The notes below the pieces were generated by a model, which did no database searches, was not told where the DNA came from, and was given only the letters and a program-made list of their open reading frames with translations. The translations under genes were made by a program, and so were the position numbers. From DASXTW01 sp036505215 (GTDB taxonomy: Bacteria; Actinomycetota; UBA4738), in NCBI GenBank assembly GCA_036505215.1, contig DASXTW010000174.1:1-8101 (forward strand): a stretch of 8,101 nucleotides of DNA, given 5' to 3'. This document shows, one piece after another, positions 1 through 4,973 of this stretch (positions are counted from its first letter, which is position 1; each line of letters starts with the position of its first letter).

Positions 1-536
1 TCGCCGAGTAGTCGCTGCAAGGACGTGACGAGCGCGCTCACGACCGTTGACCGCCGACCGCCAACGACGAGCGCCAGCGGATCACCATCGGCCTGGGCCC
101 CGCGCACCAGGTAGTGGATGAGCGCCGTGGATCGCTCATCACACCATTGGAAGTCGTCGATCGTGATGAGCAGTGAGTCGCCGACACCGGCCGCGCGATG
201 GGCCGCCTCGAACACGGACGACCAGTCGGGCCGCTGATCGCCCGGCTGCGGCGCGAGCATCGGGCCCAGGATCTGCCCAGCCGCGTGCGAGGAGCGCGCG
301 AGCGCACGGGTAAGGTCGTGGCCGAGGGAGAAGGGCAGGCTCATCTCCGGCTCGTACGCGGAAACCGCAACCCGATCGGCCCGAACATTCCTCGAGGCCT
401 CGTAGATCAGCCTGCTCTTGCCGACTCCGGGCTCGCCGTCCACGACCACGGCGGTCGGGCGCCGCTCGCGGCGCGCCCGAGCCAAAGCTCCACGAACCAG
501 TTCGAGCTCGTGCGGGCGCCCGAAGAACTCGGCCAT
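1..536 (-). CDS. AAA/LuxR-type regulatory ATPase, N-terminal part (runs off left edge)
   Basis: This is the first 178 codons of a gene that continues beyond base 1. The product begins MAEFFGRPHELELVRGAL, the usual opening of the AAA_16-type ATPase module found in large LuxR (LAL/MalT-like) regulators and some adenylate-cyclase fusions. A clear Walker A, GEPGVGKS, lies at residues 34-41. A Walker B, LLITIDDFQWCD, lies at residues 122-133. The expected role is a cytoplasmic NTP-dependent signalling switch with an output domain further on, but that part is not in the window, so HTH versus cyclase output cannot be decided. I chose ATG at 536. A GTG three codons upstream (545) is an alternative, with GAGG about 10 bases before it. 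The gene is divergent from the YdhR-like gene, with about 130 bp between the two starts. The reading frame shows no break inside the window. Confidence 0.8.
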   Translation of the reverse strand, partial: MAEFFGRPHELELVRGALARARRERRPTAVVVDGEPGVGKSRLIYEASRNVRADRVAVSAYEPEMSLPFSLGHDLTRALARSSHAAGQILGPMLAPQPGDQRPDWSSVFEAAHRAAGVGDSLLITIDDFQWCDERSTALIHYLVRGAQADGDPLALVVGGRRSTVVSALVTSLQRLLG

Positions 537-573
537 GCCCGCCACAATACCTGTACCTCGTTCGGCCGGATCC

Positions 574-587
574 GAGGGAGTTCCCTC
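574..587. promoter_or_regulatory. Perfect palindrome in the divergent intergenic region
   Basis: GAGGGA-GT-TCCCTC is a perfect 6-bp inverted repeat with a 2-bp centre. It lies 38 bases upstream of the ATG of the minus-strand ATPase gene and 86 bases upstream of the YdhR-like gene. Its position between two divergent genes would suit an operator, but a match this short can arise by chance in GC-rich DNA. I see no convincing -35/-10 pair here; TATCGT at about 612-617 is a possible -10 for the rightward gene. Confidence 0.25.
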
Positions 588-672
588 ATGATACGAGCCG
601 GCGGCATCCTTATCGTGCTTCTCACCGATGCGGTCCGGGCAATGGGCCCGGGCGGGAGGAAGGGAGAGGCAG

Positions 673-990
673 ATGCATGCACAGGTGATCACGTTCGGGC
701 TGAATGGCATCACGGAGGAGCAGTTCCGCGAGGCTGCCGGGGCGGACGCGCCGACGTTCGCGACCCTTCCCGGCCTCCTCGCGAAGATCTGGCTCCGGGA
801 CCCGGAGACCAACACCTACGGAGGTCTGTACCTCTGGGCCGATCAGGAGGCCTACGAGCGCTACATCAAGGGCGACGTCTTCAACGCGATCAAGGCCGAC
901 CAGAACCTGGAGAACGTCGAGTCCCGCGATTTCGGTGTCTTCGACGATCTGTCCTCAATCACCATGCCGAAGCTGCGCGTGGACGCGTGA
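673..990 (+). CDS. YdhR-family putative monooxygenase (ferredoxin-like fold)
   Basis: The 105-residue product matches the usual size and layout of the YdhR family (Pfam 'putative mono-oxygenase YdhR'), small dimeric alpha/beta-barrel proteins related to antibiotic-biosynthesis monooxygenases. The N-terminal strand is HAQVITFGLNG. Next comes the family-typical segment LPGLLAKIWLRDPETNTYGG (residues 32-51), the strand LYLWADQEAYERYI (52-65), and a final strand around RDFGVFDDLSSIT (85-97). Members bind no obvious cofactor and their substrates are mostly unknown; an oxygenase or stress role is inference only. ATG 673 is chosen because AGGGAGAGG lies directly upstream and homology starts here. 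An in-frame ATG at 628 would add 15 residues of non-matching sequence. The gene is intact, has no partner in the same direction, and decayed mobile DNA begins immediately after its stop. Confidence 0.85.
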   Translation: MHAQVITFGLNGITEEQFREAAGADAPTFATLPGLLAKIWLRDPETNTYGGLYLWADQEAYERYIKGDVFNAIKADQNLENVESRDFGVFDDLSSITMPKLRVDA

Positions 991-999
991 GCCGGCGCC

Positions 1000-1247
1000 A
1001 GACCTCCTGCCACCAATTGCCCCCGAGCGCGGCGTCGAGCCCGTCGATGATGGCCGTGCGCTGCTTGAGAACACGATCGGCTTTGGCCTTGCTGTCCAGC
1101 ATGCCGGCGCAACGCCGAAGCGCTTGAAGCGAGAAGTTCAGAAGGATGTCGGTCGGCTCCGGTCGGCGCATCAACTTGCTACCGAAGGGGTAGGAGTCGA
1201 GACCCAAGCCGAAGGGGTCACTGAAGACGAACAGGGGGACCCCCACT
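1000..1247 (-). pseudogene. Internal fragment of a three-Cys-motif partner protein (TcmP)
   Basis: Minus-strand translation from about 1245 to 1000 reads GVPLFVFSDPFGLGLDSYPF, later EPTDILLNFSLQALRR and, near the end, DAALGGNWWQEVW. This order (strand ending in DPFG, then a 'D-I-L-L-N-F-S' strand followed by a helix, then a 'LGG.WWQ.V' segment) is what I recognise from TcmP proteins. Their function is unsettled; they usually travel with phage Gp37/Gp68-like (DUF5131) proteins on mobile DNA. About 82 residues of a protein normally well over 250 remain. Upstream coding stops abruptly at about 1247, where a recombinase fragment on the other strand begins. The C-terminal side stops at the end of the YdhR gene. 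No start codon, RBS or partner gene is present, so it is a truncated relic. Confidence 0.6.
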
Positions 1248-1475
1248 GACGACCTGCTCGCCGAACTCCGGCGGGGCATCCTCGAAGGCTCCGAGGGGAG
1301 AGCCCTCGAGAAGCTGAAGCAGCTCCTGGCCTGCGTCGTAGACGAGATCGTCGTGGAGGGGCGCTCGCTGATCACCCCGTATTCCTTCTCGCCGGGTGTT
1401 CCTATGCCGTTCCCTTCGCGGAGGCGGACGGGAATCGAACCCCCCTGCCAGCTCTCCCCGGCACACCGGTTTTGA
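1248..1475 (+). pseudogene. C-terminal remnant of a serine recombinase reading into a tRNA fragment
   Basis: The open frame from 1248 to the TGA at 1473-1475 gives 75 residues: DDLLAELRRGILEG, then EKLKQLLACVVDEIVVEGR, SLITPYSFSPGVPMP and RRRTGIEPPCQ. The 'LL..VV.EI.VEGR..I.P' pattern followed by a proline-rich strand is the usual C-terminal end of resolvase/recombinase-type serine recombinases. The final GIEP tail is the antisense translation of a tRNA T-arm, the common sign of a recombinase gene ending inside a tRNA attachment site. The catalytic N-terminal resolvase domain is absent: the frame is cut at about 1247 by the oppositely oriented TcmP fragment. It is therefore not functional. 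The assignment rests on pattern, not on catalytic residues. Confidence 0.5.
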
Positions 1476-1477
1476 AG
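1419..1477 (-). tRNA. selC: 3' half of a tRNA-Sec(TCA) gene (att-site fragment)
   Basis: Read on the minus strand, the sequence runs CTTCAAA (anticodon loop, anticodon TCA at 1475-1473) and ACCGG (3' anticodon stem). It continues with a long variable arm TGCCGG-GGAGAG-CTGGCA (6-bp stem), a T-arm with loop TTCGATT, an acceptor 3' strand ending CGCCTCC, and a G at the discriminator position. A TCA anticodon, a long variable arm and this acceptor are specific to selenocysteine tRNA. The 5' half is missing: the five bases before the loop are CCTAG, where CCGGT would be needed, and no D-arm or GGAGGC acceptor strand occurs at the right distance. One T-stem position is a G:G mismatch and CCA is not encoded. 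It is therefore a displaced 3' fragment, not a working gene, of the kind left at attachment sites by elements that integrate in tRNA genes. Confidence 0.6.
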
Positions 1478-1804
1478 CTAGGTCCTGCACGCTTCTGGGG
1501 GCACCTTGTGGCACGGGGCGCGAGACGTGTACTCGTGGGCCTCCTGCCGGACCTCGCATACACATTGGCGTGGCTCGTCCTCGGGCTCGGGGCAGTCACA
1601 GCGCTCCTCGCGGCAGGGTTCACCCGGGGCGGACCGCGTCGGTGCACCGAGGCGTTGATGCCGGATGAGCTCGCTCGGCGGACGGGTACGGGACTAGCCT
1701 CTGAGATCAGGCGCAGGGAGAGGAAAAGCCCGAAAGCGCTTCAACTACCGCCCTCCCTACACGACGCGACCGAACTGAGATCGATCCTCTTGATGGCCAC
1801 CGAG

Positions 1805-1987
1805 TCACGCCTCCTGGGCGAGATCGACGGCGACCGTGAGCGAGGATCGCCGCCATCCCCAGAGGTCGCCTCCGTATCCGGGTCGGTACTTGTCGTGGAT
1901 CAGGCGACGGAATCGCTCGTCCTCGCTCACGTCGTTGATCCGGGCGCGTTGGATACCTTTCGAGGCCGCTTGGTGGGGTATGCAATC
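1805..1987 (-). pseudogene. Short protein-like C-terminal remnant or tiny ORF, unrecognised
   Basis: The minus frame ending at the TGA 1807-1805 translates as GIQRARINDVSEDERFRR, LIHDKYRPGYGGDLWGWRR and SSLTVAVDLAQEA. It is charged and aromatic-rich and looks like real protein sequence, unlike the neighbouring frames. The frame opens at 1987 just after an in-frame TAG and has no ATG. The only usable start is GTG at 1930 (41 residues), without a good RBS. It could be the cut-off end of a larger gene or a very small gene. I do not recognise the family. Confidence 0.3.
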
Positions 1988-2005
1988 CTAGGGCCCCTAG
2001 GGATT
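1984..2005. repeat. Imperfect palindrome
   Basis: AATCCTAGGG and CCCTAGGGATT are near-perfect inverse copies meeting at a GGCC-rich centre, with one extra base in the right arm. It sits just upstream of the minus-strand remnant at 1805-1987. It may be an operator, a recombination-site arm or a weak hairpin; nothing decides among these. Confidence 0.3.
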
Positions 2006-2126
2006 AGCGCTGCGAGAGGTCGCCCCATATCTCGCCCCAATCTCTTTCGGTCGCGCCAGTTCGCCCTGGTCCGCTGCTGTCCGGGAGAGCGTTCCCGGGT
2101 GCCCCGGCCTGCCAGGATGAACACAG

Positions 2127-2196
2127 GCGGACGACGATGGACGGACATAACGCCTTTGCCAAGGTGGGGGTCGCGGGTTCGAATCCCGTCGTCCGC
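2127..2196. repeat. 10-bp inverted repeat enclosing the tRNA-Gly fragment
   Basis: GCGGACGACG (2127-2136) is the exact reverse complement of CGTCGTCCGC (2187-2196). Seven of the pairs coincide with a tRNA acceptor stem; the other three extend into the T-stem, so a normal cloverleaf could not use them all. It may reflect a fortuitous replacement acceptor strand, or a structure of the recombined site. Confidence 0.5.
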
Positions 2197-2200
2197 TCCA
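2155..2200 (+). tRNA. 3' half of a tRNA-Gly(GCC) gene (att-site fragment)
   Basis: The sequence contains the anticodon loop TTGCCAA (anticodon GCC at 2158-2160), 3' anticodon stem GGTGG, T-arm GCGGG-TTCGAAT-CCCGT, acceptor 3' strand CGTCCGC (2190-2196), discriminator T and encoded CCA (2198-2200). The 5' half does not fold. The five bases before the loop, CGCCT, pair poorly with GGTGG. There is no universal T8 and no D-arm with a GG loop. GCGGACG does occur at 2127-2133 and would pair with the acceptor strand, but it is two bases too close and the pairing continues to 10 bp, unlike a tRNA. I read it as a displaced 3' half left at an integration site; a degenerate tRNA gene is the alternative. 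Confidence 0.6.
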
Positions 2201-2649
2201 GAAAAAGGTTCCTGACCTGGGCAAACACGTTCTCCCCGAGTGTTCGGTCCGTTTCCTCGCTCCGTCTACCTCAACGAAATCACCAACGAAACGGCGGCAG
2301 GCCGTCCCTCTGGTGGACTCACTTGGTGCAGCCCCGAGGAAAAGATGCAAGTCACCGAGTCCCAGTAGATGGCCTGGAGGAACCAACGGTAGTCGCACAA
2401 CCCCAGCAAGGTGGGGGGTCGTGTGACTTGGATGGCGGGGCGATCAGGCGGCCGGGCCCGTCCCGGGCGCGGGTTCCGGCACGCGGCGAGCCGGGCTCAG
2501 GTATGTATGCCGCCATGGGTAGGGGAGGGTCCTCATGGATCGGTTCGCCGTTCTCGAGCGTGCCCGGGTCCTCGTTCGGTCTCGGTGGGTAGCCACCGCG
2601 GCTTGTCGAGGCGTCTTCCGCTTCGGACGGGCTGCGGGAGAGAGAAGGC
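2201..2649. other. Non-coding or decayed stretch after the tRNA-Gly fragment
   Basis: I see no confident gene here. A minus-strand frame through 2398-1997 carries the antisense-tRNA artefact tail GFEPATPTL/DSNPRPPPW and has no domain. A 39-codon plus ORF at 2535-2654 (MDRFAVLERARVLVRSRW...) has a fair RBS, GGGGAGGG, 5 bases upstream, but no recognisable family and runs into the transposase relic. CAAGGTGGGGGGTCG at 2407-2421 resembles the tRNA-Gly segment at 2160-2173. Confidence 0.4.
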
Positions 2650-3140
2650 CGTAGGCCTGCGGCCTGAGGAACTGGGTCCAGGTCGGTCCGATCCGACGAG
2701 GCGCCGGGCCGAGGCCGCTTTGGCGAGCACTGTGGCGATGGGGGTGGCTGAGACTCGACGCCGCTAGAGGAGCTCGCCTCTGATCCTGAGGTAGCCCCAC
2801 CTGGGGTTCTCCCTCGCCAACCGAACGATCAGGTGCTTGACCTGCGGATCGAGCGGAGGACGGCCGTGCCCGCGCGAGCGGCGCCCGCGTCTCCTCAAGA
2901 GAGCTCCCGGGGCCACCGGACCAGCGTGTCCGGGCGCACCAGGAAGCTCCTCCACGGCTCCCGTGAGAGCAGCCGGGCGGCCGCAGCCAGGAACACCCGA
3001 TCGGCCGGTAGTGATTGGGACGCATCCTTCCTCGATGGAGGATCTTCAGTTGATGGCGGAGCACGGCCGTCTCCAGCTCTCGCTCATCGATGCCGCAGCG
3101 GAGGATCACGCGGAGCAGGCCCCGCAGGGACCCGGTACCG
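2650..3140 (-). pseudogene. Degenerate integrase-core (rve/DDE) transposase, N-terminal and HTH part
   Basis: Reading the minus strand and changing frame gives a continuous family pattern. It runs: LRGLLRVILRCGIDERELET with AVLRHQLKILHRG; then DRVFLAAAARLLSREPWRSF with LVRPDTLVRWPREL ending in a stop; then GRPPLDPQVKHLIVRLAREN with PRWGYLRIRGELL, an in-frame TAG at about 2766-2764, and VSATPIATVL; then SGLGPAPRRIGPTWTQFLR. This is the N-terminal and winged-HTH order of integrase-core transposases of the 'ENPRWGYRRIRGEL ... GPTWRQFLRAQA' type. At least three frameshifts and two internal stops are needed. The family continues with a DDE catalytic domain ('ILACDFF' onwards), which is missing here, so the gene is both truncated and decayed. 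No terminal inverted repeats were found. Confidence 0.75.
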
Positions 3141-3323
3141 CGAGACCTCGAGCATTGTCAAGAGTGGGACTGCAGGTCGGCTCAGCTGCGAACGGCGACG
3201 TCAGAGCCAAGGTCGAGTTTCTTTACCCCACCGGGAGGAAAAGACGGTCACTTATAGGTTATTCGGTGGACGCCCCCTTGGTGGGTAGCAGATATCAGAC
3301 GGGTTCGGGGGAGGACAGTTTCC
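3141..3323 (+). promoter_or_regulatory. Upstream region of the LuxR-type gene
   Basis: This spacer separates the transposase relic from the LuxR-type gene. GGGGGAGGA at 3307-3315 is a strong ribosome binding site, 8 bases before the ATG at 3324. TTATAGGTT near 3244-3252 could hold a TAnnnT-type -10 (TAGGTT), but I see no matching -35, so the promoter is only suggested. Confidence 0.35.
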
Positions 3324-3875
3324 ATGCGGGACCTTAGGGTGGGGGTCGTCAAGGGGGACGAGATCCTCTCTCGAGGCCTGGTGGCCGCTCTGAACGAGGA
3401 TGACTCCTTCAAGGTCTTCGTTCTCGAACCCGATGAGTCCCCGGAGGTCGAGCTCGACGTCGCCGTAGTCTCCTCAGGGGCAGCGAGCGTGGCCCTGCCG
3501 ACCTGTCCCGTCATCATCATTTGTGAGGATGACGCCGACTGTGGCCAGGATGTATCCCACAGGATGGACGTTGCCGGCGCGTTTCGACGCCAAGGACTCA
3601 CCGCGGAACGCCTCACGGCGGCCGTTCGGGCCGCAGCGGCCGGCTTGCATGTGGACTCACATGGCGAGGGCGAGCGGACAGCGAAGCTCCTGGATGTTCG
3701 TCGACTAGAGGTGCTCCGGCTCCTTGCCGACGGTGCCGATACCCGGACGATTGCGAGCAAGCTGCGGTGCTCTGAGCGGACGATCAAGAACCTCATCCAT
3801 GACGTCGTCCTGAAGCTCGAAGTGGCCAACCGTGCCCAGGCCGTTGCGGAGGGAGTCCGCCGCGGCCTGATCTGA
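3324..3875 (+). CDS. LuxR/NarL-type transcription regulator with degenerate receiver domain
   Basis: The product has 183 residues. Residues 1-110 have the receiver alternation of strands and helices (LRVGVVKGDEILSRGLVAAL, then ELDVAVVSSG at 43-51, CPVIIICEDD at 61-69 and VAGAFRRQGLTAERLTAAV at 83-101). The phosphoacceptor Asp at the end of strand 3 is replaced by Ser (S49/S50). The acidic pair after strand 1 is reduced, with K10-G11 before D12-E13. The conserved Lys is Arg (R88). Residues 124-183 are a full LuxR HTH, with RRLEVLRLLADGADTRTIAS, the recognition helix SERTIKNLIHDVV and KLEVANRAQAVAEG, ending GLI as NarL-type proteins do. It should bind DNA in the cytoplasm and be controlled by something other than His-Asp phosphotransfer. 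It lies 284 bp upstream of a secreted-protein gene in the same direction, its likely target. No sensor kinase is adjacent. Confidence 0.85.
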   Translation: MRDLRVGVVKGDEILSRGLVAALNEDDSFKVFVLEPDESPEVELDVAVVSSGAASVALPTCPVIIICEDDADCGQDVSHRMDVAGAFRRQGLTAERLTAAVRAAAAGLHVDSHGEGERTAKLLDVRRLEVLRLLADGADTRTIASKLRCSERTIKNLIHDVVLKLEVANRAQAVAEGVRRGLI

Positions 3876-4159
3876 TCGGCACGCCGCAACGTATTGCCAC
3901 CCGCAGGGCACCTCTCGGGAATCCGTTTGGGAAGCATTTGCCCGTCCCTTTCCCAAAGAGGCGCCCGTTCGCCTATGTCGGTGCCTTCGAGCCCTGCTTG
4001 CATAAGGCGCTGGCGCGCCGGCTGGTCAAGCCTCAAGTCCGTACTTAAGACCTGCTCGCGCCGGATTTCGGACCGCGAAAGGGGGTGAGACCGTCCCGAA
4101 CAGACCTCGTCGGTGGGGGCAAGGAGGAATTGGAGATTCACGACGAAAGGGGAGAGAGT
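3876..4159 (+). promoter_or_regulatory. Regulatory spacer upstream of the secreted-protein gene, with hairpin 3926-3957
   Basis: No gene is present. TTTGGGAA (3926-3933) and TTCCCAAA (3950-3957) form a perfect 8-bp inverted repeat with a 16-base loop, about 200 bases upstream of the GTG start. It could be an operator for the LuxR-type protein or a partial terminator for it; there is no T-run. A clear Shine-Dalgarno, AAAGGGGAG (4146-4154), lies 5 bases before the next start. No -35/-10 pair stands out. Confidence 0.4.
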
Positions 4160-4663
4160 GTGAAGCGCTCATTTGTTCTAGCAATGGTTGTCGCGTCCTT
4201 CGCGGTGATCCTTGGGGCACAGGCTGCGCTGGCCGATAGCCCGCATTTCGTCAGGGCGAGCGCAAGCCTGAGTGGCACGAACCTGGTCGTCTCGTTCAAG
4301 GAAGCCGGGCTCGGCACCAATCAGAACATCGACTATGTGGCGAGCGCAGACGCGACGGCGACGTACGTCTGCGTCAATCGGGGCGGGGCCAACCCGAGCG
4401 CCTCGAACAAGACCCAGGTAAGTGGGCCGGTGAGTGCCTCGGGCACGTTCAACTCGGGCAAGAACGGTCAGGTCACGGGATCACTCACGATCAACCCCCC
4501 CGCCCCGGGCGACTTCTCCTGTCCGCCCGGACAGAGTCTGGGGATCGCGCAGGTGGTCTACACCAACGTGCGGATCACCGATACGACCAACGGGGTCTTC
4601 GCGGATATCCCGGGGACGTTCGACACCGGTTGCCTGCTGCCGGACGTGCGGGGTGCCTGCTAG
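4160..4663 (+). CDS. Sec-secreted small protein of unknown function
   Basis: The product has 167 residues. MKRSFVLAMVVASFAVILG and AQAALA form a textbook signal peptide: KR, a hydrophobic core, and a signal-peptidase I site after ALA at 23-25. The mature part (about 142 residues) is rich in Thr, Ser, Gly, Asn and beta-strand patterns and has four Cys (71, 121, 158, 167). Segments such as YVCVNRGGANPSASNK (69-84), SGTFNSGKNGQVTGSLTINP (94-113) and QVVYTNVRITDTT (131-143) resemble a group of uncharacterised secreted beta-rich proteins of Actinomycetota and Chloroflexota that I know only as hypothetical. No lipobox, LPXTG or membrane anchor is present, so it is probably released. GTG 4160 is chosen because the signal peptide starts there after a strong RBS; an open frame upstream from 4085 adds unrelated residues. 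It is followed by a strong hairpin terminator and is probably regulated by the adjacent LuxR-type protein. Confidence 0.85.
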   Translation: MKRSFVLAMVVASFAVILGAQAALADSPHFVRASASLSGTNLVVSFKEAGLGTNQNIDYVASADATATYVCVNRGGANPSASNKTQVSGPVSASGTFNSGKNGQVTGSLTINPPAPGDFSCPPGQSLGIAQVVYTNVRITDTTNGVFADIPGTFDTGCLLPDVRGAC

Positions 4664-4681
4664 AAGCCGATCGCTCGACCC

Positions 4682-4712
4682 AGAGAACCGGCCCCACCGG
4701 GGCCGGTTCTCT
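4682..4712 (+). terminator. Strong hairpin terminator of the secreted-protein gene
   Basis: AGAGAACCGGCCCC (4682-4695) and GGGGCCGGTTCTCT (4699-4712) form a perfect 14-bp stem with an ACC loop, starting 19 bases after the TAG stop. It is followed by GATTATCTG rather than a T-run, which is common in high-GC actinomycete terminators. Confidence 0.85.
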
Positions 4713-4741
4713 GATTATCTGCGGCTGGAAGGCCAGGTTGA

Positions 4742-4825
4742 CACGATGAAACAGCTGGCGGGATCGGCACTCCGGTCATCATCAAGACCCCTGCCGGCGG
4801 CTTCAACTGTCTCCCGACCCTTTAG
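4742..4825 (+). pseudogene. Possible short C-terminal gene remnant
   Basis: One frame between the terminator and the insertion sequence reads ETAGGIGTPVIIKTPAGG followed by FNCLPTL and a TAG stop. It is more protein-like than the other frames, but it opens just after a TGA, has no start, and is only 27 codons. It may be the tail of a gene cut by earlier rearrangement. I do not recognise it. Confidence 0.2.
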
Positions 4826-4940
4826 GAAGGCTCTGGATTCTGTCTAGTAGCGTTCCAAGGCAGGCAGTCGGGGGTGTCGCCCTGACCGTGCCTTTTCGAG
4901 TCTTCTGCTGCGATCTTCTCCCTGCGGAGGCCCACGGACA

Positions 4941-4971
4941 AGGCTCGGACCCAAAGATCGAGTCCGAGCCT
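4941..4971 (-). terminator. Hairpin directly after the transposase stop
   Basis: AGGCTCGGAC (4941-4950) and GTCCGAGCCT (4962-4971) form a perfect 10-bp stem with an 11-base loop. On the minus strand it starts 3 bases after the TGA of the transposase, inside the element. It is well placed as the element's own terminator. Confidence 0.65.
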
Positions 4972-4973
4972 CA

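Larger units (their letters stand above)
1478..2154. other. About 0.68 kb segment between two half-tRNAs, no confident gene
   Basis: This stretch lies between the tRNA-Sec fragment and the tRNA-Gly fragment. A long plus-strand open frame crosses it (start near 1472, into the tRNA-Gly at 2215). Its translation shows no domain apart from one hydrophobic run, DLAYTLAWLVLGLGAVTALL (about 1549-1608), and it runs through tRNA sequence, so I treat it as chance. The only protein-like translation is a short minus-strand piece at 1805-1987, listed separately. An imperfect palindrome is at 1984-2005. No promoter, RBS or terminator is convincing here. Confidence 0.4.

Noticed and set aside
198..1127. 309-codon plus-strand ORF across the divergent region
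   Set aside because: Antisense to the AAA ATPase, then out of frame with the YdhR-like gene; both of those have clear domain matches.
2127..2200. Complete tRNA-Gly gene
   Set aside because: The acceptor pairing is present, but T8, the D-arm and a paired anticodon stem are missing, so only the 3' half is supported.
1472..2215. 247-codon plus-strand open frame between the tRNA fragments
   Set aside because: It starts in the tRNA-Sec fragment and ends past the tRNA-Gly fragment, with no domain and low-complexity composition. One hydrophobic run is not enough to call a gene.
1997..2398. Minus-strand ORF with a DSNPRPPPW / GFEPATPTL tail
   Set aside because: The tail is the antisense translation of tRNA T-arm and anticodon sequence, a well-known annotation artefact; the rest has no recognisable domain.
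2535..2654. 39-codon ORF with an RBS-like GGGGAGGG
   Set aside because: No family, abrupt end in transposase debris; too short to support as a gene.
3248..4141. 297-codon minus-strand ORF opposite the LuxR-type gene
   Set aside because: Ser/Arg-rich shadow of the real plus-strand gene in high-GC DNA.
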